A stretch of 64,000 nucleotides of DNA from Azorinus chamasolen. Its lineage: Eukaryota > Mollusca > Bivalvia > Cardiida > Solecurtidae. The stretch lies in assembly GCA_963576725.1 (NCBI GenBank), contig OY755252.1, positions 57,686,816-57,750,815 on the forward strand, given 5' to 3'. This document shows positions 33,455-43,995 of this stretch, one piece after another. Numbering within the stretch: the first letter of the stretch is position 1; every line of letters starts with the position of its first letter. The translations under genes and the position numbers were made by a program. A model generated the notes under the pieces. That model worked only from the letters and a program-made list of their open reading frames with translations. It searched no databases and was not told the DNA's origin.

Positions 33455-33487
33455 AAGCAAGGCATGAGAAGAGTAAAAGACAATTAA

Positions 33488-33718
33488 TTAACACATTCCC
33501 TCCTAGTGAGCGCATTTTGGCGCCTCTGTAAAAGCCACATTTAGAAACCATTTTGATAAATAGAGCATTTGCTCCATAGGAGCAAATGCTCTATTTATCA
33601 CAATGGTTTCGAAACTACACAATTTTATTTTTCCCTTTTCTCTATAGTTAATGCTCCTTTTTGGTAGATTAATTCAAAGAGGCTGGGTCTAAAAATAGCC
33701 TAGGAGGGATTGTGTAAG
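33488..33718. mobile_element. H5 MITE
   Basis: TTAACACATTCCCTCCTAG at the left and CTAGGAGGGATTGTGTAA at the right. The hairpin 33545-33610 has centre GCTCCATAGGAGC. Confidence 0.85.
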
Positions 33719-33741
33719 ATATTGATGTTTGATGTTGCAAC

Positions 33742-33976
33742 GATACTCAGCCATTTACTCCATAAATACACCTTTCTTACCCGTTGGAAACAGAGTAGAC
33801 CCAGATCAGTCGGCTCCTTTGTTTGCTTTAGATATAATATAGATATGATTCTCAAGTTTCTGCCTTGATAAAAAAAATCCCGCGTCTATGAGCTATTATA
33901 ACAATTAATCTAATTACATGTAATATTCATGATGGCATTGTTTCTCTACAGGAATATTCATGGAGTAAAGGGTTGA
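33742..33976. mobile_element. H1 MITE, half hairpin lost
   Basis: The left arm GGAAACAGAGTAGACCCAG and CAGTCGGCTCC jump directly to TTTGTTTGCTTTAGATATAA, so the right arm of the palindrome is deleted. The end is GGAGTAAAGGGTTGA. Confidence 0.75.
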
Positions 33977-34082
33977 TATATTACTCAATAATTTTGTTTT
34001 CTAAACGCAAACATTTTTATCACATAAAACTCTATTATAAAAAGTAGATCTATTGCTTTATTTATAATTATCCACATATTTA

Positions 34083-34390
34083 GTGGTGTGCGGTGGACTA
34101 GTGGTAACGCGTTTGACTGTCGGTCCGTAGGTCCGGGGTTCAAACCCCGGTCCCACCCGGAAATTTTCAGTATCTCCCACCCTCACCTCCTCTCCACCCA
34201 GGGGTTAAAATGGGTACCTGTGAGGGTCCCTAGCCGGTACAGCGGCTGCATGATTGTGCCATATGTTAGCACTTAGCAGTACTCAGTATTGTAGGCGAAT
34301 GACTCAATGACCAGGGGAGTAATGTACAGTCGGCTGAGCGGTCCTTCGGACTGAAAGTAGACTTTTACTAGGTTTTATTTACATATCAAT
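34083..34390 (+). repeat. tRNA-derived SINE
   Basis: The head has an A box within GTGGACTAGTGGTAACGCG and a B box GGGGTTCAAACCCC with a proper T-arm stem (CCGGGG/CCCCGG). A body of about 230 bp follows, including GGGGTTAAAATGGGTACC, CATGATTGTGCCATATGTTA and ACAGTCGGCTGAGCGGTCC. The acceptor stem does not pair well and a body follows, so this is a SINE rather than a tRNA gene. The tail probably ends near TTTTATTTAC. Bivalve SINEs with a conserved central domain are known; I cannot assign the exact family. Confidence 0.75.
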
Positions 34391-34900
34391 ATTTGATTGT
34401 AAATTTTGTCTCGCCCTCTAGCTTCACAAGAGACCTGTTAGCCGGATCGCATCGTAGGGGTGGTCTTCTGCCGACTAACATGTCTGTGAAATAATTTGGA
34501 ATTTTGAAGGAAAAAAACCTATGAAAGAGCTATAGAACGGACACTAAGTTGCAGTAATATTTATACAGTAGCACATGCCTTAAAGGTCTATAAGGCAAGC
34601 TGTAGCTTAATGCAGGTCAAAAGTAATGTAAAAAGCTCCATTCCTTATGACCTGCATTATGCACCCAATTATGCACTATGCACCCAACTGCTTTTTAAGA
34701 CGCCTTTGTTTTACCTCTATGACCGCTTATGACAGGTTCTTCTGAATTTACCATTACTGTGACCTTGACCTTGAAGGTTTGGTCTTGGATTATATGCGCA
34801 ACACAGTTTGTATTTTCACGCATCTGGGTCTGCCGTTTTCTTTTGACATGATATAGATCTGTATATATTTAACTCCATGAATACGCCTTTCTAAGCCTTT
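34391..34900. mobile_element. no gene; H3 hairpin at 34598-34691
   Basis: GTAGCTTAATGCAGGTCAAA pairs loosely with TTATGACCTGCATTATGCACC, a decayed H3 core with a short tandem CCCAATTATGCACTATGCAC at its right. GTGACCTTGACCTTGAAGG at 34759 is an isolated piece of the tandem-core element type. Confidence 0.6.
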
Positions 34901-34901
34901 G

Positions 34902-35087
34902 CAAACTGGGTAGACCGAGATCAGACGGCTCCTATAAGAGCCGTCTGATCAGGGTCTGCTCTGTTTGCTTTTTACATGATACAGATCTGTATATATTTTA
35001 CTCCATACATACGCCTTTGCAAACAGAGTAGACCCAGATCAGACGGCTCCAATAGGAGCCGTCTGACCAGAGTCTGCTCTGTTTGCT
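34902..35087. mobile_element. two tandem H1 hairpins, 116-bp period
   Basis: Hairpins at 34902-34972 and 35018-35087 are each preceded by ACTCCATNNATACGCCTTT and followed by TTTGCTTTTTACRTGATA. The unit looks tandemly duplicated. Both keep the GTAGACCNAG / GCAGACYCTG arm asymmetry. Confidence 0.85.
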
Positions 35088-35413
35088 TTTTACGTGATAT
35101 AGATCTGATTCTACATTTTTGTCAAAGCAAACATTTCCTTGAAAAGTTTTCATTATAAAACTTCAGCTAATAAATATTCATGATGTCATCATTTCTTACA
35201 CGAATACTGAACAGGGAAAGGGTTTTAAACAATTTGTAATGCATTATCCATATTTACCTAAAGGGCCACAAATCGAAATGAAATACCAAATATACGACAT
35301 ACATTGGAAATGTACATAGATGAATGGAGAACATATATGAAGAATGTTTGTTTTATCTATTATTACTTTTATCAAACTCGTTATCTAAGAGTAACCTATC
35401 CCTTGTTAAAAGT

Positions 35414-35627
35414 TTAACCATTAGCCTGCTGAGAAAATTATCTTTAAAGAATTCTTCACCTACTACATTTTCAAAATTCAAGCTATAATTAATTTGTCTA
35501 CAAGAATACAATCAGGGTGTCAAACAGTTTGGATCCTGATGAGACACCGAGTTACTCAGCGTCTCATCTGGATCAAAACTGTTTGCATAGGTATTCACTC
35601 ATCCACCCGTAGCAGGCTAAAGGTTAA
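35414..35627. mobile_element. complete H6 MITE
   Basis: TTAACCATTAGCCTGCTGA at the left and GTAGCAGGCTAAAGGTTAA at the right give clear inverted ends with TTAA. The hairpin 35520-35591 has CAAACAGTTTGGATCCTGAT in one arm and GGATCAAAACTGTTTGC in the other. This copy defines the H6 termini. Confidence 0.85.
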
Positions 35628-35719
35628 TCAACACCTTTGATAAAACTCATATGAACGAACACACGTGTAAGGTCATCTTTTTAATCGTAGATCAGTGATC
35701 AACGTTCTTCCACGCCTTT

Positions 35720-36455
35720 GCAAACAGAGTAAACCCAGATAAGACGGCTCCTGTAGAAGCCGTCTGATCCACAGGGGGCCAGAGCGTAGGGCATAAATTG
35801 ACCAAAAAACCCAAAAAATGACCCCCGAAAAAAAATATATATATGAGTATATATTATAGACAAGGGTTCGAACTGTCAACAATGCCATTCACTACCTCCC
35901 GTAATAAACACGTCATATTTTTTTCACGTATTGATCAAATCGACTAGATCCAACTTTTCCAAATACCTAAATAGTCACACTAATGATAACCATTAACGCT
36001 TATCGTGTATTTTTTCTTGATCTCGAAAACGAAATAAAAATCCGAGCAAAATGTTGCTCATTTTACTAGGTTGTCAAAGTTCGTGCAATCGTCAATTTCA
36101 AGACTGAACAGCAACATAACGCCATGCAGGGGAGAAACGGCAGCATGCAACCAATAAACGAACATATAATATGTAACTTGCCAGCATTAATCACCCGCGA
36201 ATCGCTCTCGGGTCCACCGATTTCGCAATCTTTCTGTTCAAACCGTCAAATTTCAAGCTGGCTTTCCATGTTGAATCACGTGACTGCAGATGTAAGAGCG
36301 TTTGTAAGCTGCCGTTTCATTGGATGTCGATTTCTCCTATACCCCCGAGAGCCAATGAAATGACAGCTTACGGGGGTAATTTTTTTGGGTTTTTTGGTCA
36401 ATTTATGCCCTACGCTCTGGCCCCTGTGGTCTGATCAAGATCTGCTCTGTTTGCT
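35720..36455. mobile_element. H1 MITE hairpin split by hAT-like element
   Basis: The left part, GCAAACAGAGTAAACCCAG to AAGCCGTCTGATC (35769), and right part, GTCTGATCAAGATCTGCTCT from 36429, rejoin into a normal H1 palindrome once the insert and one GTCTGATC are removed. Confidence 0.9.
35770..36428. mobile_element. 659-bp hAT-like non-autonomous element
   Basis: Its ends are CACAGGGGGCCAGAGCGTAG and the complement of CACAGGGGCCAGAGCGTAGG. Inverted arms of about 55 bp include GGGCATAAATTGACCAAAAA. It is flanked by an exact 8-bp duplication GTCTGATC (35762-35769, 36429-36436). The 8-bp duplication and CA...TG ends suit hAT or P-type elements. The interior is AT-rich with no transposase. Confidence 0.9.
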
Positions 36456-36539
36456 TATGGAATTATATAGATATGATATCCTATAGGGTTTTGTCATGGC
36501 AAAGCAATCCTTTGAAAAGTTTACATGATAAAAATTAAA

Positions 36540-36770
36540 TTAACCCATTCCCTCATATTGACGACTTTTGACGACTTTGTAGAAGTCACTTTGTGAAACC
36601 ATTGTGATAAATAGAGCATTTGCTCCTATAGGAGCAAATGCTCTATTTATCACAATGGTTTCAACTACAAAATTTTAAAAAAAATCCTTTTCTCTAGTTA
36701 ATGCTCCTTTTCGGTTAGATTTATTCAAAGGGATAGGGTCTAAAAATAGCTTATGGGGGGAAAGGGTTAA
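36540..36770. mobile_element. complete H5 MITE
   Basis: TTAACCCATTCCCTCATATT at the left and GGGGGGAAAGGGTTAA at the right. The hairpin 36595-36662 is perfect at the centre, GCTCCTATAGGAGC. Confidence 0.9.
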
Positions 36771-37244
36771 ATGAGTAGATTCATGAAGTGGACAACTCAC
36801 GTATAAATATTCATTAGGGAATGTGTTTACCATAACATTCTCACACATGTATGAGATTACAGTAGAATCTGACTTAACCCTTCTCTTGCTGAATTTTAAA
36901 ATACCTTTCTCCTTCTTTACCCATGCCCTGTGTATAATTACATATATCAGGGGTGTGATTGACCTAAGAGCTGAGGGGAGGAAATATTTCGGCGCGGGGT
37001 TTGGGGGCCGCTGTAGGCCCCCAATGGGGTCCAGGGGCAAAGCCCTGGTGGGGGTCACAGGGGGCGAAGCCCCCTGCCGAAAATGAAAAATAGGGCTTTA
37101 AAGGTCAATTGGAAAGCTCTCCCTGAGCTATCCTGGTTCAAAATTTAAAACTTAAAAACACACCCAAAAAAACCAACTGCACTGTACTAAATACCATTTT
37201 ATTACTAAAGCTGGTGTTGAAGACAAAAACATAACTTCATAATG

Positions 37245-38720
37245 TTAATCCACTTTCACAACTTCTATTGAGGCCAACTGGTCTAGCACAACTTTTCCTT
37301 CTTTCTCATCAAAGTAATTACAAATAACTGTTGGTACAAAATGTATGTTTGTTATTGTTGCTTGATCAAGGTTTAGCAAAACTGGTGTTTTCTTCAGCTT
37401 CTCTACTGTTTTCCTAGTCATAGTTTCACCAAGTTTATGAGGCTGAAGTGCAAACCATACTCAGGTTCTGTAAAGCTTTGATGTCCTTCGCAAGTTATTT
37501 GGCTAAGTCAATCAAGACCTGTACCATGGACAGAGGTAGATTCCTCTCAGCAATGACACCAAGAACTATTGCCTGAAAAAAGAAGAGTGAAAGGAATTAC
37601 TAATATGCAACTGTTTGTACAAGACAAACCTCAGTTTGATGTTTCAACTTCTGCTCATGAACTAGTTTTTAACCCTTCACTCTATAAATACTCCTTTGCA
37701 AACTGAGAAGGCCTGTAGGAGCAGTCTGATTTGGATCTGCTCTATTTGCTTATAAATAAAATCATATACAAAAAATAATAATTCTTAAGTCTCTGCCACT
37801 GCCAAAAATTATTGTATTCATGTGGCATAATATAAATTAATCTAATTATACTTCATTATGTCTTTATTTCTGATATGAATATTCATAAAAAAAATAGTGA
37901 AGTACAAAAGAATGCTCTTGCAATATTCTCCAGTCTTTTTGAAGTAACCAGAAATTCCAGCATAAAATAACAAATTTCCGTGCACATGATGATGCAATTA
38001 TAAACAGATAGATCTTAAGTATGGCAAAATGTTGCATAAATGTAGAGAAAAATAGAGAAAATATGGCCCTCAGGTTCATGGATGGAATACTCTGGCTCAG
38101 TATGATTTAAAGTCTGGAAAAAGTGCCAACATGAATCTTCTACTTTTTTTTATTTTTCTTATTGTAATTTATTTCCTGTCATCACTGTCATTGAAATATT
38201 TTACTAATAGTTGACATGCACCTTCTCATAAAATTCAGGAATCAGCTGCAGGTTAGTTATTCATTGAAAATCAATCACGTATTTTAAACACTTTTTTGGT
38301 CCTACCTGTGCATTTGCTGTTCTGTCTTCAAGTAATACTACAGGAACAGGTGTTTCACATTCTTTTGGCTTTGATACGTTTTTGAAAATTGGGTGAATAC
38401 CATAGTTTCTGTCATCTTCAGATTGTCCACCGGTTACGTAGGGCGGTAACTTACTTTCTATCTATCTAACTTTCTGTTGGTTTTAATCACATTTTCCTAC
38501 TGTGTGTGTCAGATGAAGAACTATGTTCTACAATAGCAAGCTTCCCTCTTTGCAGTATGTAATCAATTTGTCGCACAAACAACACTTCGCTGTTTTCTGT
38601 CAATGACAACTTCAGAGATGCACGAGGACACGCTGTCATTTTTCAGTTTCTAGCCAGTCCCGCTTGAACTTATTCCTACTGCTAGTGTCAATACGCAGAA
38701 TTTCCGCTGAATCAGCTGTC
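37245..38720 (-). pseudogene. broken spliced transposase-like gene
   Basis: Minus strand. The first readable part (about 38715-38490) starts MTIIFYRTADSAEILRIDTS and needs a frameshift near 38640 to continue to LTENSEVLFVRQIDYILQRG. A second segment, about 38460-38306, has QSEDDRNYGIHPIFKNVSK and ends ...LLEDRTANAQ at a GT donor. The intron runs to a TTTTTTCAG acceptor (37573). The next exon, 37572-37245, reads AIVLGVIAERNLPLSMVQVL and later TMTRKTVEKLKKTPVLLNLD and HFVPTVICNYFDEKEGKVVL. The splice is in phase. At least two in-frame stops and frameshifts break exon 2. I recognise the NAQA.VLGVIAE pattern and the LLNLDQAT stretch from a metazoan family of hAT-related, transposon-derived proteins; the C-terminal part is missing. 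This is from memory of the family, not a search. Confidence 0.65.
37672..37880. mobile_element. decayed H1 MITE in the intron
   Basis: TTAACCCTTCACTCTATAAA, GCAAACTGAGAAGGCC and GATTTGGATCTGCTCTATTT form a shortened H1 element within the intron of the broken gene, showing another nesting level. Confidence 0.65.
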
Positions 38721-39289
38721 CGATAAAATATTATTGTCATTTTAAGTCCATTTGATTCAAATACAGCAATAGTTTGAGATGTTGCCACATTTTTTACGTT
38801 TGTTGTGAAAGTTCGCTAACAATTTGGGAGGAAACGGATTTGTAACTCATGCAACGATAACAGCGATTTGATTGGTGTAGGCACGAAGATTTGGCCAATC
38901 GAATTCCGCGTAGTATAGGTAAGATGAAGCTGCAATGGCACAGGGTAAATCCGCGGCGAGTTCGGCGAGACTAATTCCCGGACCAGACCGGACGCGGACC
39001 TCCTCCCCCCCCCCCCCTTTCGGATTTTCGCAACGGATTTAGACGTTTTGGAAAAATGGTCCTTTGGATCATTGGATCCGCGGAAATCCGCGGATCCGCG
39101 GAAAAATCACACCCCTGATATATCTTCACTGTGTACAAGTATTTCGCTGTGCAATCACTGCTGTGGAGTGCATTGGTTGCACAATCAACTTGTAAATAGT
39201 GCAGACCCTGATGAGACAGCTCCTGCAGGAGCTGTCTCATCATTCTGGGTCTTCACTATTTACTGGTAGGTATATTGACGTGAATAGCA

Positions 39290-39545
39290 ACAACCTTTCC
39301 TTGTTCTAGGGGCCTATGTTTATTCAAAATTTCAATACCTACAGAATATTCATTGTCAAAACAGTTCTAATGAAATATGGAAGTTAGAATATTGTAGCCA
39401 CGTTAGAAACTAAAGAAACAGATCTATAAATTCCTTTACCAAACAGAGCGGATCCTGATCAGACTGCTCCTATAGGAGCCGTCTGATCTGGGTCTAACTC
39501 TTCTCTGTTTGCAGATGCGTGAAAACGCGTTAGCCTAAGGGTTAA
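39290..39545. mobile_element. H1 MITE
   Basis: It lacks its left terminus (CCTTTCCTTGTTCTAGGGGC joins the H2 remnant). The hairpin 39433-39518 has GGATCCTGATCAGACTGCTC and a right arm with an inserted TAACTC. It ends GCCTAAGGGTTAA. Confidence 0.75.
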
Positions 39546-40388
39546 ACGAATGGGAAGTACATGTACAGTAAGCATTAAAAGGAAGTCTAAATATGGGTCT
39601 TACTTGAGTAAATGATTAAGCGACCACCTGGTTTTAAAACCCATAACTATGCATGTTTTAAGGGGGCGCTTTAAAGACGTTTGGCTATAGGGCCTACATA
39701 CATGCAAAACATTAGTTAAAATAGTTGTAGGCCCTATATCTACCTACATTTTATCATGACCTCTTCTGAATGTCGTCTGCAATATAAATCTCGTCAGAGA
39801 AAATGACATCACTTGATTTATTCAAAGACCTATGATCACACATAGGTCTTTGGTTTATTATAATAAAAGTGCAGTCGTGGTGTTTCCTAGAAAGTCAGAA
39901 TAGATAATGAATTCTGGCCAGTATCCAAAAAAGAATGATATTTTCCTACACAATGATTCAAGCGGCCTTAAATGGTCCCGCGGAAATTGCTCAAGTCATA
40001 AGCGGTTCAAAAGCTATAAATGTATGGCTAGGTTGGACAACTTAGGGTAACTTTTTAAAAACTTCCTGGTTGATAAAGAGACTTTGTGAATGACGTTTAA
40101 GTACATTTCTGGTCGAACAACTGTTAAATCTTGAATAACACGAGGACTAAAATGTTTTACATGCCTTTTGTGAAAAATTAACACCTGGAGGATGGGGTCC
40201 TGTCACTTTCTGGTGGTAGTTTTATGCCTGATGCTGTTTCTTGAGAAGGAACTGATAGCGGTAAGTTTTGTCACGTTTACTTGTCGTTTAGGTAACTGTT
40301 CAACTGCCCACATACGGGTACTCAAAATAGTGGATTGTATTCCCAGTGACAACTTTCCAATATCTAGCTTAGGTCAAGATCTACCGGC
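39546..40388. other. no gene; one 30-bp hairpin
   Basis: CAAAGACCTATG-ATCACA-CATAGGTCTTTG (39824-39853) is a perfect 12-bp stem. A plus-strand frame at 40192-40392 shows no domain. Nothing else is recognised. Confidence 0.5.
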
Positions 40389-41580
40389 TTAACACTTTCC
40401 TGTTAGTGTCCTTCATGAATATTAATTGGCTTTTTTTATTATTATTGTAAACAAATTTTTGGTATTGACAGAGTTTAGATTACATTTTCAGAAGTAAACA
40501 GAGTAGATCCAGATCAGACGGCTCCTATAATTTCATAAGTAAACAGAGTAGACCCAGATCAGACGGCTCCTATAGGAGCCGTCTGATCTGGGTCTACTAA
40601 CTCTGTTTGCAAAGGTGTGAAAAATTGTTTATATGAAGGAAAGGGTTAACCCTTTACTCCATAAATATTCATGTAAGAAAAGAACGACATCATGAATTTT
40701 ACTGTATCTGTAATTAATAAATAATATATTTTTTATCAGTTTTTTATATGGCATATGCCAGTTGAAACCAGGAGTTTCTGGCCATCATGGCAGAAACTGT
40801 AGAATCATATCTATTATTTCATAAGCAAACAGAGCAGACCCTGATCAGACAACTTCTACTGGAGCCATCAGATCTTGGTCTACTCTGTTTGCAAAGGCAT
40901 AGGAATTTAAGACATACGTATGAAGTAAAGGGTTAACTCCTTTACTCCATGAATATTCATGTTAGAAATGATGGCATAGGAATTTAAGACATACGTATGA
41001 AGTAAAGGGTTAACTCCTTTACTCCATGAATATTCATGTTAGAAATGATGGCATCATGAATATTAATAAGATTGATATTTAAAATGGCATATTAACACAT
41101 CGAGGGCTTGGTGCAAAACTATTCTAACTCCTTCACTTTGTGAAGGAGTTAGAATAGTTTTGCACCAAGCCCTCGACATGCATTTTTTAGCGGAGGCAGG
41201 TCCGAGGAACTGTAGAATCAGATATATTATAATTTTATAAGCAAAATTGGAGTCATCTGATCTAGGTCTACTCTGTTTGCAGAAGCATATAAATTAAGGC
41301 ATATTAATGGATTAAGCCTAATTTCCCTGTTCAATGTTTATGTAAGAAATAATGACATCATAAATATTTATTAGCTGAATTTTTATAATGTAAAATTTTC
41401 ATGGGAATTTTTTGCTTTGACAAAACTATAGAATCAGATCTATATCATGCCATAAGCAAACAGAGCAGACCCTGATCAGATGGATCCTATAGGAGCCGTC
41501 TGATTAGGGTCTACTCTGTTTGCAAATGTGTGAAAACACTTTTATATGAGGGAAAGCTAGGGTTAAAGGGTTAACCCTTT
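40389..41580. mobile_element. chain of H1 MITEs
   Basis: Successive elements share single TTAA junctions at 40646 and 40933. Hairpins lie at 40549-40617 (with an extra left-arm copy at 40491-40530), 40822-40894 and 41456-41523. A tandem duplication of about 77 bp (GGCATAGGAATTTAAGACAT ... TAGAAATGAT) occupies 40898-41051. The element starting at 41010 has its hairpin replaced by a different palindrome (41100-41176). Confidence 0.85.
41100..41176. repeat. perfect 77-bp palindrome
   Basis: Two 37-bp arms, starting TCGAGGGCTTGGTGCAAAAC, with loop TTT, match without a single mismatch. ACAT lies on both sides (41097-41100 and 41176-41179) if the element is taken as CGAGGG...CCCTCG. It differs from every other stem in the window. 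Confidence 0.9.
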
Positions 41581-41685
41581 ATCTGATCAAATTAATGACT
41601 ATGAATATTAATTACCTGAATATAAGTTTTACAATGGATTTGAGAATGTCAGACTCTGAAGACCCTGAACAGAGTTAGCCTAGAT

Positions 41686-42160
41686 CAGGGCTCTAGAAAT
41701 CCGGAAAATCGCCTGTCTGGACCGATTTTTGCATTTTGAGACCGGTTTGTATTTCAGAATCTGCTCATCAAGAAAATATATGGCAAATGTCCGGGGGGGT
41801 GGGGGGTGGGGGGGTCCCTAAATGTCCGTTTAGGGGGCCGGACCCTGGCCCTAGATGTAACCTGCCCCTCTTAATTAACAGGTGCAGATCCAGGATTTCA
41901 GATTGTTGGGGGGGGGGGGGGGGGGGGGGGATTTTTATAATTTTGGATGACTTGTAATTTACAAAGACACAAGTGATGTCATCAAACTGTGAACAGGGAA
42001 ATAAAAACAACTCAGATTAAATCATTGTTTTATTGATTTTTATTAGATCTAGATCTAATAAAACTATTCAAAAAAGTTTGTTTAGGCAATTTTAGGGTTG
42101 GGGGGGGGGGGGGGTGGGGGGGTATGTGCCCCCTACCCCAGAACCTGCTTAACAGGGTCT
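41686..42160. repeat. hAT-like end fragment and poly-G tracts
   Basis: CAGGGCTCTAGAAATCCGG (41686) resembles a hAT terminus; no matching right end is visible. It interrupts an H1-like arm (GAGTTAGCCTAGATCAG). G tracts follow at about 41792-41813, 41909-41930 and 42100-42121. Open frames through these tracts are artefacts. Confidence 0.5.
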
Positions 42161-42167
42161 ACAGCAG

Positions 42168-42368
42168 AAGTCCAGATAAGTCGGATAAGATGTGTAAATT
42201 GTTGAACATTTTTAAGAAGCACCTTTATTTCTCCACTTAACCCTATACTGTGATAATGCTTTAGAATTGTCTCAAAGAGACAATTCTAAAGAGTGGTCAC
42301 AGTATAGGGTTTGGTGGAGAAATGACTGTTTAAGTATTTGGCTATGCGCCTTTATCTGTAGCTCTTGG
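42168..42368. mobile_element. H4 MITE
   Basis: AGTCCAGATAAGTCGGATAA at the left and TTATCTGTAGCTCTTGG at the right. The hairpin 42237-42318 has centre GTCTCAAAGAGAC. Confidence 0.85.
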
Positions 42369-42629
42369 TCTACACCATCTTCAAGTGCAAGTTAACCAAT
42401 TTTTCTTCATATGAAAGGTTATACACCAAGTAACTTCCCAATTTCAGGTAAAACCACTGACAATTACAAAATAGTTGAGACGATGGACTTGATATATTTT
42501 TAGACAAATTAATGGACTGGATTTATTTTTAGACAGTGGATTGGATCTATGATTGTTCATTTGGACAGACATTAGTGTGTTACATTAAACCGGCAAGTGA
42601 ATGAATTCCTAACTTACAGTAACAAGATA

Positions 42630-42705
42630 TATGCTTTTGCAAACAGAATAGACCCAGATCAGATGAGTGCTGTTGGAATATCTGATCAGGGTCTGCATTA
42701 TTTGC
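42630..42705. mobile_element. H1 hairpin, decayed
   Basis: GCAAACAGAATAGACCCAG pairs with GATCAGGGTCTGCATTATTT; the centre is GAGTGCTGTTGGAATAT. Confidence 0.75.
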
Positions 42706-42744
42706 TTACAGTTTCTTCTTAGGTAAAACCATCCTTTGTTCATA

Positions 42745-43003
42745 CGGTAAAACCTCTCTATAATGGCCATTAAATTGTGTCAATTAATTGGTATTTAGGG
42801 CAGGTGGCTGCTTAAAGCAAGGTGAAAGTAAAACAGAACGCTCTTATAGGAGCGTTCTGTTTTATTTTCACCTTGCTTTAAGCTATAGGAGCGTTCTATT
42901 CTAAGGAGCTTCTGTTTTACTTTCACCTTGCTTAAAGCAGCCACCTGCCTTCAACACAAAATACTTGATGTAATTTAGTGGCCGTTATAGAGAGGTTTTA
43001 CTG
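42745..43003. mobile_element. H3 MITE with TA flanks
   Basis: CGGTAAAACCTCTCTATAAT at the left mirrors TTATAGAGAGGTTTTACTG at the right, with TA at 42743-42744 and 43004-43005. The core has an internal partial duplication: a hairpin around GCTCTTATAGGAGC followed by a second right arm (TATAGGAGCGTTCTATT, AAGGAGCTTCTGTTTTAC). Confidence 0.9.
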
Positions 43004-43083
43004 TAATACCATATACATATTAGATCCTACAAATTGATGTTCGTACTTTCCTTATTTCTTTATGAATATTCATGAAATAAAGG

Positions 43084-43374
43084 GTTAACCGTAAATACTC
43101 CATGAATACAACTTTCTTCGTCTGTGCATCAATATTCATATAAATGTGTTTTCATGCATCTGCAAACAGAGTAGACCCAGATCAGAAGGGTCCTATAGGA
43201 GCTGTCTTGATCAGCATCTGCTCTGTTTGCTTATGAAATTTGGTAGATCCGTTTCTTTAGTTTTTAAAATGGCAACAATATGTTCCACCTTCCATATTTC
43301 TTTATAACTATTTTTCCAAGACTATTCAGTAGGTATTGAAATTTGGAATAAACATAGAACAGGTAAAGGGTTAA
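43084..43374. mobile_element. H1 MITE
   Basis: TTAACCGTAAATACTCCATG to AACAGGTAAAGGGTTAA. The hairpin 43160-43232 has TCCTATAGGA at its centre. Confidence 0.85.
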
Positions 43375-43381
43375 GCCTGGT

Positions 43382-43620
43382 AAACCCATTACCTCATGGG
43401 CTATTATTAAACTCAACCACTTTGAATAAATCTAACCAAAAGGAGCATTAACTAGAGAAATGCATTTTAAACTAGAGAAAAGGATTTTTTTTAGAATTTT
43501 GTAGTTTGAAACCATTGTGATAAATAGAGCATTTGCCCCTATAGGAGCAAATGCTCTATTTATCACAATGGTTTCAACAGGTGACTTTTGCAGAGGCGTC
43601 AATATTAGGGAGTGAGTTAA
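43382..43620. mobile_element. H5 MITE
   Basis: AACCCATTACCTCATGGGC at the left and TATTAGGGAGTGAGTTAA at the right. It has a short internal duplication AAACTAGAGAAA. The hairpin 43510-43575 has centre GCCCCTATAGGAGC. Confidence 0.85.
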
Positions 43621-43769
43621 GTGACTAAAAGCTGAATGAAACTAGGAGTCTTGAAAACACAAGTGGTTGGGTCAGTCATACAGGAGGTTCTTTTCTTATC
43701 TTTCTACATACAGTACTTTTGTTGTACTGTAAGTTATCATCCTGCTTAAGGATTTTCCTCATGTATTTT

Positions 43770-43995
43770 CAGAGGTCTTGTCCAGATAAAGATGCATAAA
43801 TTTAAACATTTGCAACATTAGCTCCTTTATTTCTCCACCAAACCCTATCCTGTGACCACTCTTTAGAATCGTCTTGAAGAGACGATTCTAAAGAGTGGTC
43901 ACAGTATAGGGTATTTTTAAATGGTGGAGAAATAAAGGAGGTATTTGTTAAAATGTTTTAAATTATGCTCCTTATCTGGAGATCTGAGTTCAGCA
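43770..43995. mobile_element. H4 MITE, nearly complete
   Basis: TCCAGATAAAGATGCATAAA at the left and CTCCTTATCTGGAGATCTG at the right. The hairpin 43838-43925 has a long stem, CCCTATCCTGTGACCACTCT and its complement, with centre GTCTTGAAGAGAC. Confidence 0.9.

Larger units (their letters stand above)
36948..39117 (-). mobile_element. 2.17-kb CAGGGGTGTGATT-ended element
   Basis: Ends CAGGGGTGTGATT (36948-36960) and AATCACACCCCTG (39105-39117) are perfect 13-bp inverted repeats. ATATAT lies on both sides (36942-36947, 39118-39123) and uninterrupted H2 copies have it once. It carries a broken minus-strand gene. CAGGGG-type ends suggest hAT, but the visible duplication is 6 bp in an AT repeat, so the superfamily is not settled. 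It also contains GC-rich GGGGGCGAAGCCCCCTG near one end and TCCGCGGATCCGCGG near the other. Confidence 0.85.
36874..39290. mobile_element. H2 MITE split by a 2.17-kb element
   Basis: TTAACCCTTCTCTTGCTGAA (36874) continues to ACATATAT (36947) and resumes at 39118 with ATATATCTTCACTGTG. Its hairpin (about 39192-39265) follows. The right end is truncated at about 39290, where an H1-type element begins. Confidence 0.85.

Noticed and set aside
34083..34160. Intact tRNA gene
   Set aside because: The A and B boxes and T-arm are good, but the acceptor stem does not pair and a SINE body follows.
36675..37086. Frames of 87-127 codons on both strands
   Set aside because: They straddle an H2 end, an H5 end and the GC-rich end of the 2.17-kb element. 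No domain is present.
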